From Rugalucina vietnamica (lineage: Eukaryota; Mollusca; Bivalvia; Lucinida; Lucinidae), in contig OZ024875.1 in the NCBI GenBank assembly GCA_964017185.1, positions 48,687,986 to 48,751,985 on the forward strand: a stretch of 64,000 bases of DNA. Direction: 5' to 3'. This document shows positions 56,243 to 64,000 of this stretch, piece after piece (position 1 is the first letter of the stretch; each line of letters opens with the position of its first letter). The notes under the pieces are model-generated. The model ran no database searches. It was not told the DNA's origin and saw only the letters and a list, made by a program, of their open reading frames with translations. Made by a program: the position numbers and the translations under genes.

Positions 56243-59200
56243 GTAAGTTGTTTGCCAAATCTCGGGGGTTGGGGGGGAGGTGTAACATAACCCAAGATAT
56301 AAGAAAACCTGTAGTTAGGCTTTGTGATCAAGGCTAACACAAACATTTTTGAAACCACAGAAGACGGCTTCAGGCTTGCCAATAGTTGACATTCCGGTAC
56401 ACTAATTTTTGGCACCGCTATTGCTATGGTGTCGTTCAAATGGGAAGCTGTGTACTGTATTCTTTTTATGCCCCCAACTTCGGAAGAAGTTGAGGGGGCA
56501 TATTGGTTTGGGTCTGTCCGTCCAGTGCAGTCTGTGAAGTGCGTGAGTAACGCTTAGCACTCGGTCAGGAACCGTTAGAGCTAGGATCTTGAAATTTGGT
56601 ATGTAGTTTGTATATGAAAATTAAGAGGACCCGTATTTTTTCTTTCAGGTAAATTCAAGGGGCTAGTGGCCCATTCTGTGATAGTTATTTCCCTTTTTAA
56701 TTCTTGATAAAGTGAATAGATAGTGGGTACTATGTGTGCGCAACTCCTCCTACAGATTAATACCGATTCTCTTGAAACTTTACAGACATTGTGACCATAC
56801 ATTGAAGATATGCATGTGGTTTGGATATAATCCTCAGATTAATTTTTTGTCACTTTTTTTGCAATTCAAACTTAGGCATTTTTCGGGCATTTTGACGATG
56901 AAAGTGAATGGACAGTGGGTACCTTGTGTGCGCAACTTCTCCTACAGTTTCATGCCAATTGCTTTAAAACTTTACATGTGTTATGGGCATGGTCTGAAGA
57001 TATGCATGTGGTTTGGATATGATCCTCAGATTATTTTTTGTCATATTTTTCACAATTTGAACTTTGAGTCATTTTTTTTTGCATTTTAGTGAATGGATAG
57101 AGGGTACTTTCTGTGCGCAACTCCTCCTACAGTTTAATGCTGATACTTTTGAAACTTAACAGACATAATGACCATGCTTTGAAGAAATAATTATTTTTTG
57201 TCATATTTTTCACAATTTGAACTTGGTCATTTTTGGGGGCATTTTAATGAATGGATAGAGGGTACCTTGTGTGCGCAACTCCTCCTACAGTTTAATACTG
57301 ATACTTTTGAAACGTTACAGACATAATGACCATGCTTTGAAGATATACATGTCGTTTGGATATAATCCTCCGATTAATTTTTGTCACTTTTCCCACAATT
57401 TGAACTTAGCCATTTTTTGGGCATTTTGACAATGAAAGTGAATGGACAGTGGGTACCTTGTGTGCGCAACTCCTCCTACAGTTTAATACAGATACTTTTG
57501 AAACTTTACAGACATTGTGACCATACTTTGAAGATATGCATGTGGTTGGGATATACTCCTCAGATTAATTTTTGTCACTTTTTGTGCAACTTGAACTTAG
57601 TCATTTTCGAACATTTTCACATCTTGAAAGTGAGTTACCAGTTGGGGGCATAGTGTTTTATAAACACATTTTCTAGTTTTTTAAATTGTTAAACGGCCAC
57701 AATCTAATAACAAACAACCAAAGACACAAAGTGTCCCATCATTTAACCATTTCTAGTAGCAGAGTTCTCTTCTACAACTTTCAGAAACCTTAGAGGATAG
57801 ATCACTTAACCCAGGACTAAACACAACACTGGTCGACAGCGGGCGATACTCCCGCCCACTAACCCCACTAACAAATGCCCTGTGTGGTCCCTGCCAGTAT
57901 GATGGGGTGGGGGAACCTGCAACCCATTTCTGCCAGACCTGTGGGATATACATGTGTATGACCTGCTACAAGTTTCACCAGAAACTGAGGAAATCCTATG
58001 AGCAACATTCCATCATACATCAGTGGGATTGCGAGGACTTTGACACTTTTGTTCCTTACATGGAGGTAGAAAAAGGTAATGAGCCTCGACGCGAGAAAAC
58101 CGGTCTTCGGGGTTTCCGACCAGGTCCGACACAAACCGGCCTGTACAAGCTCAGAAAAGAGCTAGAAGCTTGAAATTTCGGATTTAAGTAGAAGAGGAAT
58201 TGTACTATCCGAGTAGCGAAAACAAAGGCGCTGATCAGCTTCGCGGTTACCGCGAAGCTGATCTGCGCCTTTGTTTTCGCCTAGGCAAAAATCCGGTTTT
58301 CTCACGATGCAGCTCTAATGTCAGAGATTAGAGAAATGAGCCGCGTCATGAGAAAACCAACAATGTGGATTTAGAAAGTAGAAGAATTGTACTATACGTG
58401 TAGCAAAAGCAAAGACACAGATCAGCTTTGCAGTTACCGCGCGAAGCTGATCTGCGTCTTTGTTTTCGCATATGCAGATTGTTGGTTTTCTCATGATGCA
58501 GCTCAGATATTTTCCTTATTATTAACTAAACATCATCAGATGGGCATTAAGTCTTAACAGTGTTTTAAATGAGCAGAAATATGGAAACATATTTGCTCCA
58601 TTTAACTGCACATGCAGAATAATGCACTAGTCATTTGGAACCACGGCCCCCAACCCCTAAGGGAGGGTGTGGTATAGCTGTGGAAATGAGTGGGGTTTTG
58701 CCACGGCAGTGCGAGGGAAATACCCAGGGTTTGCTTTATATAGGCAAAAAGGGCTGTGAACTGTAAAGATAGCAGGCTGTGGGGGAAAAACAGCAGTGGT
58801 TTTACCAACGAGCACTCCCCACAGGTTGGGGCTTTTAGCGGGAATTTGCTGGACCAAAAGTCTAAATCCCCGGGTGGGGGACCATGGTTACAAATGACTA
58901 GTGCATAAGCAACACAAAAAGGCATAGATTGAAAAATGTGCATGCGTACACACTGCCTGTACAATTTGATCCAATATCTTATTGTTGACAATTTATAATT
59001 ACATTTCAATACAAAATTTTAACTTTTTTGATAGTTTCCAGTATCAATGAAATGTTAATTGTGTAAAGCTTTGATCAGCACATTTTTAGTGTGTTGCTGT
59101 TATATTACAACAGTCAGGGACATAACCTAAACAGGTTATAAAAATAATAACTGAATCAAGTTATTTAAAATTATCTCCCTTTCTTGGTTGTGAGAGTTAA

Positions 59201-60474
59201 CTTTTCTTTGTTTAACTCATTTAAGTTATTTTGCAAAAGTTGCAAGTATTACAAAATAACTTAAATAGGTTATAAAGTAATTTTTTTCATGAACTTTAAA
59301 CCCCCTGCATAGTACTTTCTAGACGATGCGTAGTAAATTTTACTGGCTGGTCATAAAGTTATGTAACAGATCTTTCATAGAAAATTGTCCACTTGCCCAT
59401 GAAAATTGTGCTAAGGCTACAATTGGAAGATGAAAAAAGGTGAAAAATGGGTGAATAACTTAAACAAGTTATTTAAGCAAAACTTTAAAAAAATATAGTT
59501 ATGAGTCAGTTATTATTTTTATAACCTGTTTAGGTTATGTCCCTGACTGTACAATACCTGGTCAGTTTTTCAGTTCAGTTAATTTTTATTTTCTAGATAT
59601 TGAAGAAGCTGAAGTATACAAGGACCCTTTCTCAAAACCATCTCTACCAAGAATGAGCCATTTTTCACCAGTTCTTGAGCCCAAGGGTAGATTCAGCATT
59701 AAAATGACAACAGATCCTTGGGAATGCTCGGTTGCTGGAATAGACTGCTTTATGGATGGTAGGATTGTTTTCACTGATGAGAATAACAGAAATGTCAAAC
59801 TATTTAGCAGACAATATCAACCTTTGGATGTCCTTGAACTTAATAGTCAACCAACGGATGTTGCCATAGTAACCAATAGCAAGGTAGCTATTTTCTTACC
59901 TAAAGAATCAAGTCTGGTATTTGTCAAGGTTCATGGAAACAACTTATCACTAATGAGAACATTAAAAACTGCTTCAAAATATTCGAGGATCGCAAGCCGC
60001 TGCGATGAGATATATGCACTCTGTGACCCTGAAGGTCAGGGTCCGTTATGGATGAACATTCTGAATGAAAATGGCAACATTGTGACCTTTGTTCATCTTG
60101 ACTTTGCACCCAGTGACCTGCCCCTGGTCCCCGGCTTGGCAGTGAGCCCCGCAGGGGGCACAGTTTACATCTCTGACAGAAATGGCAGCATATTTGCATT
60201 TGGAATTGATGGAAGACAGATATTCAAACACAGAAACTCCGAAATGTCTGACATTTCTGATCTTGCAGCAGACTCTAGAAGCATTTATGCCTGTAGCAAA
60301 AGTCTGGGCGGTATATTTAAACTAAGTTATGATGGACTTGACTGTTGTCAAGTTGTTGAAAAGACTGCAAGAATTGCCTCTCCAAAAACAGTGGCTATCC
60401 AAGGGAATCAACTCTTTGTTGGCTTGTGTGATTCTGATAACATTCATATCTATTCATTGCTTGAAATACCATGA
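55339..60474 (+). CDS. double B-box protein with NHL/propeller-like C-terminus
   Basis: Spliced CDS join(55339-56242, 57785-58075, 59597-60474): 2073 nt, 690 residues, both introns GT-AG in phase 1. The N-terminal about 210 residues are acidic and hold four 18-residue repeats. B-box 1: C214, C217, C230, C233, C238, C241, H245, H254. Then four heptads of the EYKPT type, then B-box 2: C335, C338, C351, C354, C359, C362, H366, H376. From about 400 the protein reads like an NHL/beta-propeller (AGIDCFMDGRIVFTDENN, GTVYISDRNGSIFAFGIDG). There is no RING, so unlike TRIM2/3/71 it cannot be called a ubiquitin ligase; a scaffold or regulator is an inference. An in-frame TAG 21 nt upstream supports the ATG. 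Such B-box proteins are much expanded in bivalves. Confidence 0.85.
55564..55794 (+). repeat. 54-bp in-frame tandem repeat
   Basis: Starts at 55564, 55618, 55672, 55726 and a partial at 55780. It encodes units like GLEYESSDDDQNMAKYIT. Copies 3 and 4 are nearly identical in DNA, so the array has expanded recently. Confidence 0.9.
56465..57676 (+). mobile_element. Helitron-like (HINE-type) element in B-box intron 1
   Basis: Subterminal inverted repeats tatgcccccaactt (left) and agttgggggcata (right). At the right end a hairpin gtgttttataaacac (57653-57667) is followed by attttCTAG (57673-57676) and T, the same terminus style as 37194-38470. The left end has a small hairpin (caacttcggaagaagttg) and gtctgtccgtcc. 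The core is five tandem units of about 157-193 bp with gtgcgcaactcctcctacag and gatatgcatgtggtttggat. Confidence 0.78.
57785..58075 (+). CDS. B-box gene exon 2 (B-box 2)
   Basis: Acceptor ctacaactttcag is the only nearby AG that keeps the phase of exon 1. Encodes TLEDRSLNPGLNTTLVDS and B-box 2 (ALCGPCQYDG, HFCQTCGIYMCMTCYKFH). Donor aaaag/gtaatg, phase 1. Confidence 0.88.
58081..58315. mobile_element. GAGCC-MITE inserted at the exon 2 splice donor
   Basis: Intact 235-bp copy with ends gagcctcgacgcgagaaaac and ttctcacgatgcagctc and a complete hairpin (around 58215-58280). Target duplication taat at 58077-58080 and 58316-58319. The left taat is bases +2 to +5 of the intron, so the element starts at intron position +6. 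Confidence 0.9.
58338..58504. mobile_element. GAGCC-MITE, shortened
   Basis: Ends gagccgcgtcatgagaaaac and ttctcatgatgcagctc. The linker is largely deleted and the hairpin kept with a few changes (tttgcagttaccgcgcgaag). Confidence 0.85.
58623..58905. mobile_element. 283-bp TGCACTAG MITE in B-box intron 2
   Basis: Ends tgcactagtcatttg and caaatgactagtgca are perfect inverted repeats; TAA flanks both sides (58620-58622, 58906-58908). The inverted similarity continues inward (gaaccacggccccc versus gggggaccatggttac). A related single end is at 25595-25649. Confidence 0.85.
59111..59549. mobile_element. 439-bp MITE with perfect 44-bp TIRs
   Basis: 59111-59154 and 59506-59549 are perfect inverted repeats beginning cagtcagggacataacctaa. 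The 5-bp target duplication tacaa is perfect (59106-59110, 59550-59554). No ORF. Perfect ends suggest a young insertion. It ends 47 bp before exon 3. Confidence 0.92.
59597..60474 (+). CDS. B-box gene exon 3 (propeller-like domain)
   Basis: Acceptor ttattttctag, then the phase-1 join gives VEKDIEEAEVYKDPFSKP. Encodes residues 399-690 with repeating beta-strand-like blocks. TGA stop at 60472. No AATAAA is evident before the MITE at 60577. Confidence 0.85.
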
Positions 60475-60576
60475 AATGGTGAAATATGTGTCAATGACAG
60501 TGTATAAGGGACTTTGTAATTTATATGTGGTTTAGACTGAATCAACTTGAAACATTCTATGCAAGTGACATGTATA

Positions 60577-61427
60577 TGGGGTGCCATTTTACTATTTATT
60601 CCCTATTTGTAAATGAATTATGGATATCCAGAAATGAATTATGGATATCCATAATTGAATTATGGATATCCTTAAATGAATTATGGACATCCTTAATTGA
60701 ATTATGGATATCCTAAAATACATTTTTGGATATCCAAAAATCACGATGAATTAGGGATATCCTTAAATCAGCTTATTTAAGGATATCCTTAAATGTATTT
60801 TAGGATATCCAAAAATAATCTTGAATTTAGGATATCCATAATTCGATTTTTGGATATCCATAATTCTATTTTAGGATATCCTTAAATGATCTGATTTAAG
60901 GATATCCATAAATTGATGTTAGGATATCGATTTTTAAAAATATTTCTTTTCTATAATGATTTCTCCCGTGTAATACGCATGCGCTAACGTAAAAAAAAAA
61001 AAGTTGTTTATTCAACCACGCGGGATGCCTCCATTCTCTGACTACCTCCATTCTCTGACTAGGGAGAAATCATTGTATCCCTTAGGCACATACATCATTT
61101 TTGTGATTTAAAGATATAGTTAAATGGATTATGGATATCCTAAAATACAGTCCTATTTAGGATATCCATAATTCATTTAATATGGATATCCATAAATCGA
61201 ACTATGGATAACCAATATCAGCCCGATTTTAGGATATCCTTAAATCGAATTATGGATATCCAAAAATAGGATTGTATTTTAGGATATCCATAATTCGATT
61301 TTAGGATATTCAGCTGAATTAAGGATATCAAAAAATGAATTATGGATATCCAAAAATGAATTATGGATATCTAAAAATGAATTTTGGATATCCATAAATA
61401 GGGAATAAATAGTAAAACGGCCCCCCA
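60577..61427. mobile_element. 851-bp MITE packed with GGATATCC palindromes
   Basis: Ends tggggtgccattttactatt and the complement of a nearly identical right end (tggggggccgttttactatt), flanked by TA. More than 20 copies of the palindrome ggatatcc or ggatatc lie between, separated by aaatgaatta-, aattcgatt- or taaaata-type spacers, in two arrays (about 60620-60930 and 61125-61395) around a unique centre. It begins 102 bp after the stop codon of the B-box gene, so probably lies in its 3' UTR. Confidence 0.85.
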
Positions 61428-61873
61428 TACATGTACAGTTAATAAGCTGAATCACCACAAGACCTTTTTCCACATGCAATAACTTCTCAAACTGCAGATC
61501 AATTCTGCTTTCAGAATACAAGAATCTTACATGAGAATCAGGTACAAATAGACTAATCTAGACCCCGAGGACCACATCAGTTTCACAAGGCCCTGCCAAG
61601 TGATGTCAAACTGTGATCTGAGAGACAGATATGGCTATCCATACATGTACTTTACACTCAATTATTCTTTTTCTTGCACACCTTTAGGTGGCAAGGTTTG
61701 AGTTTAACCTATAAAACTTGCATTTGCATCCACCATTTTGAACCTTTTTGGCATCATTTTGATGTGCATGCTTAACTACAAAGTCATATACTATATACTA
61801 CATTCAAACACATGACCCGTTTGACCACATGGTTGGACAGAAATTTCTAACCCTGGCCAAAGCCTTGGATTAA
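61428..61873. other. gene-free DNA between convergent genes
   Basis: No gene or repeat end recognised. Confidence 0.4.
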
Positions 61874-62033
61874 CAACAATTTGGGTTTCTGACCTGGCCT
61901 GTACAGTCACAGAAGCAGGCTAGACTCTTCAAATTTCGGTTAGAAGAGGGATTATACTATCTATGTAGCGAAACAAAGGCACTGATCAGTTGTGCAGTTA
62001 CTGCAGATTGTTGGTTTTCTAATGCGGAGGCTC
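61874..62033. mobile_element. GAGCC-MITE, left end missing
   Basis: Linker (gacctggcctgtacagtcac, ttatactatctatgtagcg), half hairpin and right end ttggttttctaatgcggagg-ctc. The left TIR is lost. Confidence 0.75.
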
Positions 62034-62651
62034 ATATCAGGAGTGCAAGAATATTAGTTCATAGTTAAATGGTTCGTGTTTAACAAACTTGTTTTGTCTG
62101 ATGATTGTCGGGAACTTCTTAACTAAACTGGCCAAAATTAGTTAAGCTCCATGTCATTTTTCTCCATAGACATAATGCTAATTTACCTAAGTTTAACTGT
62201 TTGTTTCAAAAATTCCAAAAGCGGTCAAAAAGCTTACCAAATTCAAGTTAGACAATAACATCTAAAGTATGATTGCACAAAGTTTCAAGTTGAAATACAG
62301 ATTGTCTTTCGATCTGTGCTTCATTATCCTAGAGTTTCCAGATTTTTGCCAATTTTACTATAGGAATAATAGGGAGCTTTTCGTGACATCTTCTAAAACC
62401 TGTGTCACCCTATAGAAAACTTCATGAAATCAATAAAAATCAAGCCATCATTAAAAGAATAATTCAAGCTTAAGTGCTGAAAATTGCATGCAAAAACGTT
62501 TATTCACTCAAAAGTTATGACAAAACAAAATCGGACATTTTTGCATTAAGTCTATGGGAAAAATTCAGATGGGGCTTAACTTATTTTGACCAGTTTACTT
62601 TCGAGTACAGATACACACAGACAAAACTCTGATGAGAACATTAGATCATTT
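62034..62651. other. gene-free DNA downstream of CENPP
   Basis: No coding exon. On the minus strand this is 3' flank of CENPP; its poly(A) site was not identified. Confidence 0.4.
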
Positions 62652-62886
62652 GAGCCGCATCGTGAGAAAACGGGATTATTGCCTATGCGAAAACAAAGGC
62701 GCAGATCAGCTTCGCAGTAACTGCGAAGCTGATCAGCGCCTTTGTTTTCGCTACTCGGATAGTACAGTCCCTCTTCTTCTTAAATACAAAATTTCAAGCC
62801 TCTAGCAATCTTCTGTGCTTGTACAGCCCGGTTTGTGTCGGACCTGGTCGGAAACCCCGAAGACCGGTTTTCTCGCGTCGAGGCTC
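62652..62886. mobile_element. GAGCC-MITE inserted at the CENPP stop codon
   Basis: Intact 235-bp copy: ends gagccgcatcgtgagaaaac and ttctcgcgtcgaggctc, full hairpin near 62690-62752. Target duplication attt at 62648-62651 and 62887-62890. The right copy overlaps the last two bases of the CENPP TAA (minus strand, 62891-62889). Confidence 0.92.
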
Positions 62887-62888
62887 AT

Positions 62889-63010
62889 TTAATCAGTATT
62901 CTTCATTAACAGGGCAACAAGAGTATTTAATGTCCTTTCTATTCCAAGTTCTCTCAACATCAGTTTAAACTTCTCTGGAGCCACATCAAGAACATCTGTG
63001 GCTGGTTGTA
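62889..63010 (-). CDS. CENPP: CENPP terminal exon
   Basis: Acceptor on the minus strand tatattttcag. Two bases complete a Val codon, then 39 codons and TAA. Contains DVAPEKFKLMLRELGIE. Confidence 0.8.
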
Positions 63011-63728
63011 CTGAAAATATAGGAAACACAAAGATACGAGCCGCGACGTGAGAAAACCGGTCTTCTGGGTTTTCGACCAGGTCTGACACAAACTGACCTG
63101 TACAGTCACAGGAGAAGGCTAGAAGCTTGAAATTTCGGATCTAAGAAGAAGAGGGATTGTACTATCCGAGTAGCGAAAACAAAGGCGCTGATCAGCTGTG
63201 CAGCTACAACTTTTTTGCATAGGCAAAAGTCTGGTTTTCTAACGACGCGACTCATATAGTCTTGTTTTTATTAGCAGTACTCTTTTTTCCTAACGTTTCA
63301 AGCTTTCATCAGAGGAAACTTTCAATCCTCAGTCCTGAGCTTGACTGAAAGAATGTAAAGTTAGAAAAAATTGAAAGTTTCCTCACACGAAGGCATGCTG
63401 AAACAGTTTCATTTAGAGTCTTTAAACATTGCTAGATGAAAACATTTTATTGCTGCCCTCTGATAATTAATTTTCGGACAGAATTTTGTCCAGTTTGTCA
63501 AAAGGCTGGTTTATTCACAAAGTATTTAAATACTTAAATAAATTTTTTCAAGATTGTGGCTTTTCATTTTAATCCAGATTTCTAAATCTCTCATAACATG
63601 GAATTTTGGGCATCTGGATTGTATGTGAATAAAAGTTACCTTTCTTTGGCACTTGTATGGTGAGATTAATATCAGGTATGACTCTGTAAATATCTGTTAC
63701 TGTAAGGTCCCAGTCTATCTCAAAGGTC
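62889..63728 (-). CDS. CENPP: CENPP (centromere protein P), last two coding exons
   Basis: Minus strand, join(63640-63728, 62889-63010), the 3' end of a gene that continues beyond the right edge. The spliced protein reads TFEIDWDLTVTDIYRVIPDI, then LTIQVPKKVQPATDVLDVAP and EKFKLMLRELGIERTLNTLV to a stop after KNTD. It aligns along its length with the C-terminus of vertebrate CENP-P (an FEL-x-W strand, a D-G/V-x-P-x-L strand, then the conserved APxxFxxLxxxLGIExxLxxL helix). CENP-P is a subunit of the CENP-O/P/Q/R/U group of the constitutive centromere-associated network at kinetochores. Assignment rests on about 69 residues, so a distant relative is possible. Confidence 0.75.
63038..63253. mobile_element. 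GAGCC-MITE in the last CENPP intron
   Basis: Ends gagccgcgacgtgagaaaac and ttctaacgacgcgactc. The hairpin is disrupted (gtgcagctacaactttt). It lies 27 bp from the terminal exon, upstream of its acceptor. Confidence 0.85.
63640..63728 (-). CDS. CENPP: CENPP penultimate exon
   Basis: Too short for an ORF search. Minus-strand acceptor catttcag, donor aaag/gtaact; 89 nt in a phase that joins the terminal exon without a stop. Encodes TFEIDWDLTVTDIYRVIPDI and NLTIQVPKK. Confidence 0.8.
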
Positions 63729-63785
63729 CTGAAATGAAAGTTTTAAAATGCAAAGATGTGCTATTAAGATTGGTTATCTTTATAT

Positions 63786-64000
63786 GAGCTGCGTCACGAG
63801 AAAACCGGACTTCGGGGTTTCTGACCAGGCCTGACAAACTGACCTGTACAGTCACAGGAGATGGCTAGAAGCTTGATATTTTGGATATAAGTGGAAGAGG
63901 GATTGTACTATCTGTTCAGCAAAAACAAAGGCGCCGATCAGCTGTGCAGTAACTGCACAGCTGATCTGCACCTTTGGTTTCGCATAGGCAAAAATTCCAT
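63786..64000. mobile_element. GAGCC-MITE, cut by window edge
   Basis: Left end gagctgcgtcacgagaaaac, linker and full hairpin (ctgtgcagtaactgcacagc centre); the right TIR is outside the window. It lies 57 bp upstream of the CENPP penultimate exon. Confidence 0.85.

Noticed and set aside
56243-56337. Extension of B-box exon 1 to the stop at 56337
   Set aside because: A near-consensus donor (gtaagt) lies at 56243, and splicing to 57785 brings in a second B-box in the correct phase.
58081-58173. Continuation of B-box exon 2 into an 88-codon frame
   Set aside because: The extra sequence is the GAGCC-MITE; the donor at 58076 joins in phase to exon 3.

Overview
The window is eukaryotic and looks like a bivalve mollusc genome, probably a heterodont clam-type species. 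Reasons: genes split into small exons by AT-rich introns; AT-rich, CpG-poor intergenic DNA; several MITE families; tRNA-derived SINEs with a conserved tail; degenerate LINEs; and Helitron-like (HINE/pearl-type) elements with internal tandem repeats, which are well known from bivalves. The species cannot be fixed from the sequence alone.

Genes. Three protein-coding genes can be assembled by hand, all in the right half. (1) NSMCE2, the MMS21-type SUMO E3 ligase of the SMC5/6 complex: plus strand, five exons, 36505-41404, 237 residues, complete SP-RING. (2) A RING-less double B-box protein with a C-terminal NHL/propeller-like region: plus strand, three exons, 55339-60474, 690 residues. (3) The last two coding exons of CENPP (centromere protein P): minus strand, 62889-63010 and 63640-63728, running off the right edge. 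Genes 2 and 3 are convergent. NSMCE2 and CENPP both act on chromosome structure and segregation, but nothing here shows co-regulation.

Layout. 1-7.4 kb: gene-free DNA with a decayed minus-strand LINE (2.6-4.3 kb). 7.4-20 kb: nested large inverted repeats (outer arms about 360 bp at 7.45 and 19.3-20.0 kb; inner arms about 1.1 kb at 13.9-15.0 and 17.9-19.0 kb), a SINE, MITEs and CpG-rich TACG blocks. 21.0-31.2 kb: a nearly perfect 5.1-kb tandem duplication. 31.0-35.2 kb: a foldback-like element and a second decayed LINE. 36.5-41.4 kb: NSMCE2. 42.2-50.2 kb: a large palindromic block built from about 460-bp repeats rich in TCAAGGTCA. 51.4-53.3 kb: a HINE-like element with about ten 160-bp tandem units. 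55.3-60.5 kb: the B-box gene. 60.6-61.4 kb: a MITE packed with GGATATCC. 62.9 kb to the end: CENPP.

The strongest unexplained pattern is one MITE family, called here GAGCC-MITE: about 235 bp, ends GAGCC.../...GGCTC, 4-bp AT-rich target duplications, and a near-perfect internal hairpin of about 65 nt. It has about 20 copies and sits on the exact boundary of each of the three genes: the 3' splice site of NSMCE2 exon 4, the 5' splice site after exon 2 of the B-box gene, and the stop codon of CENPP.
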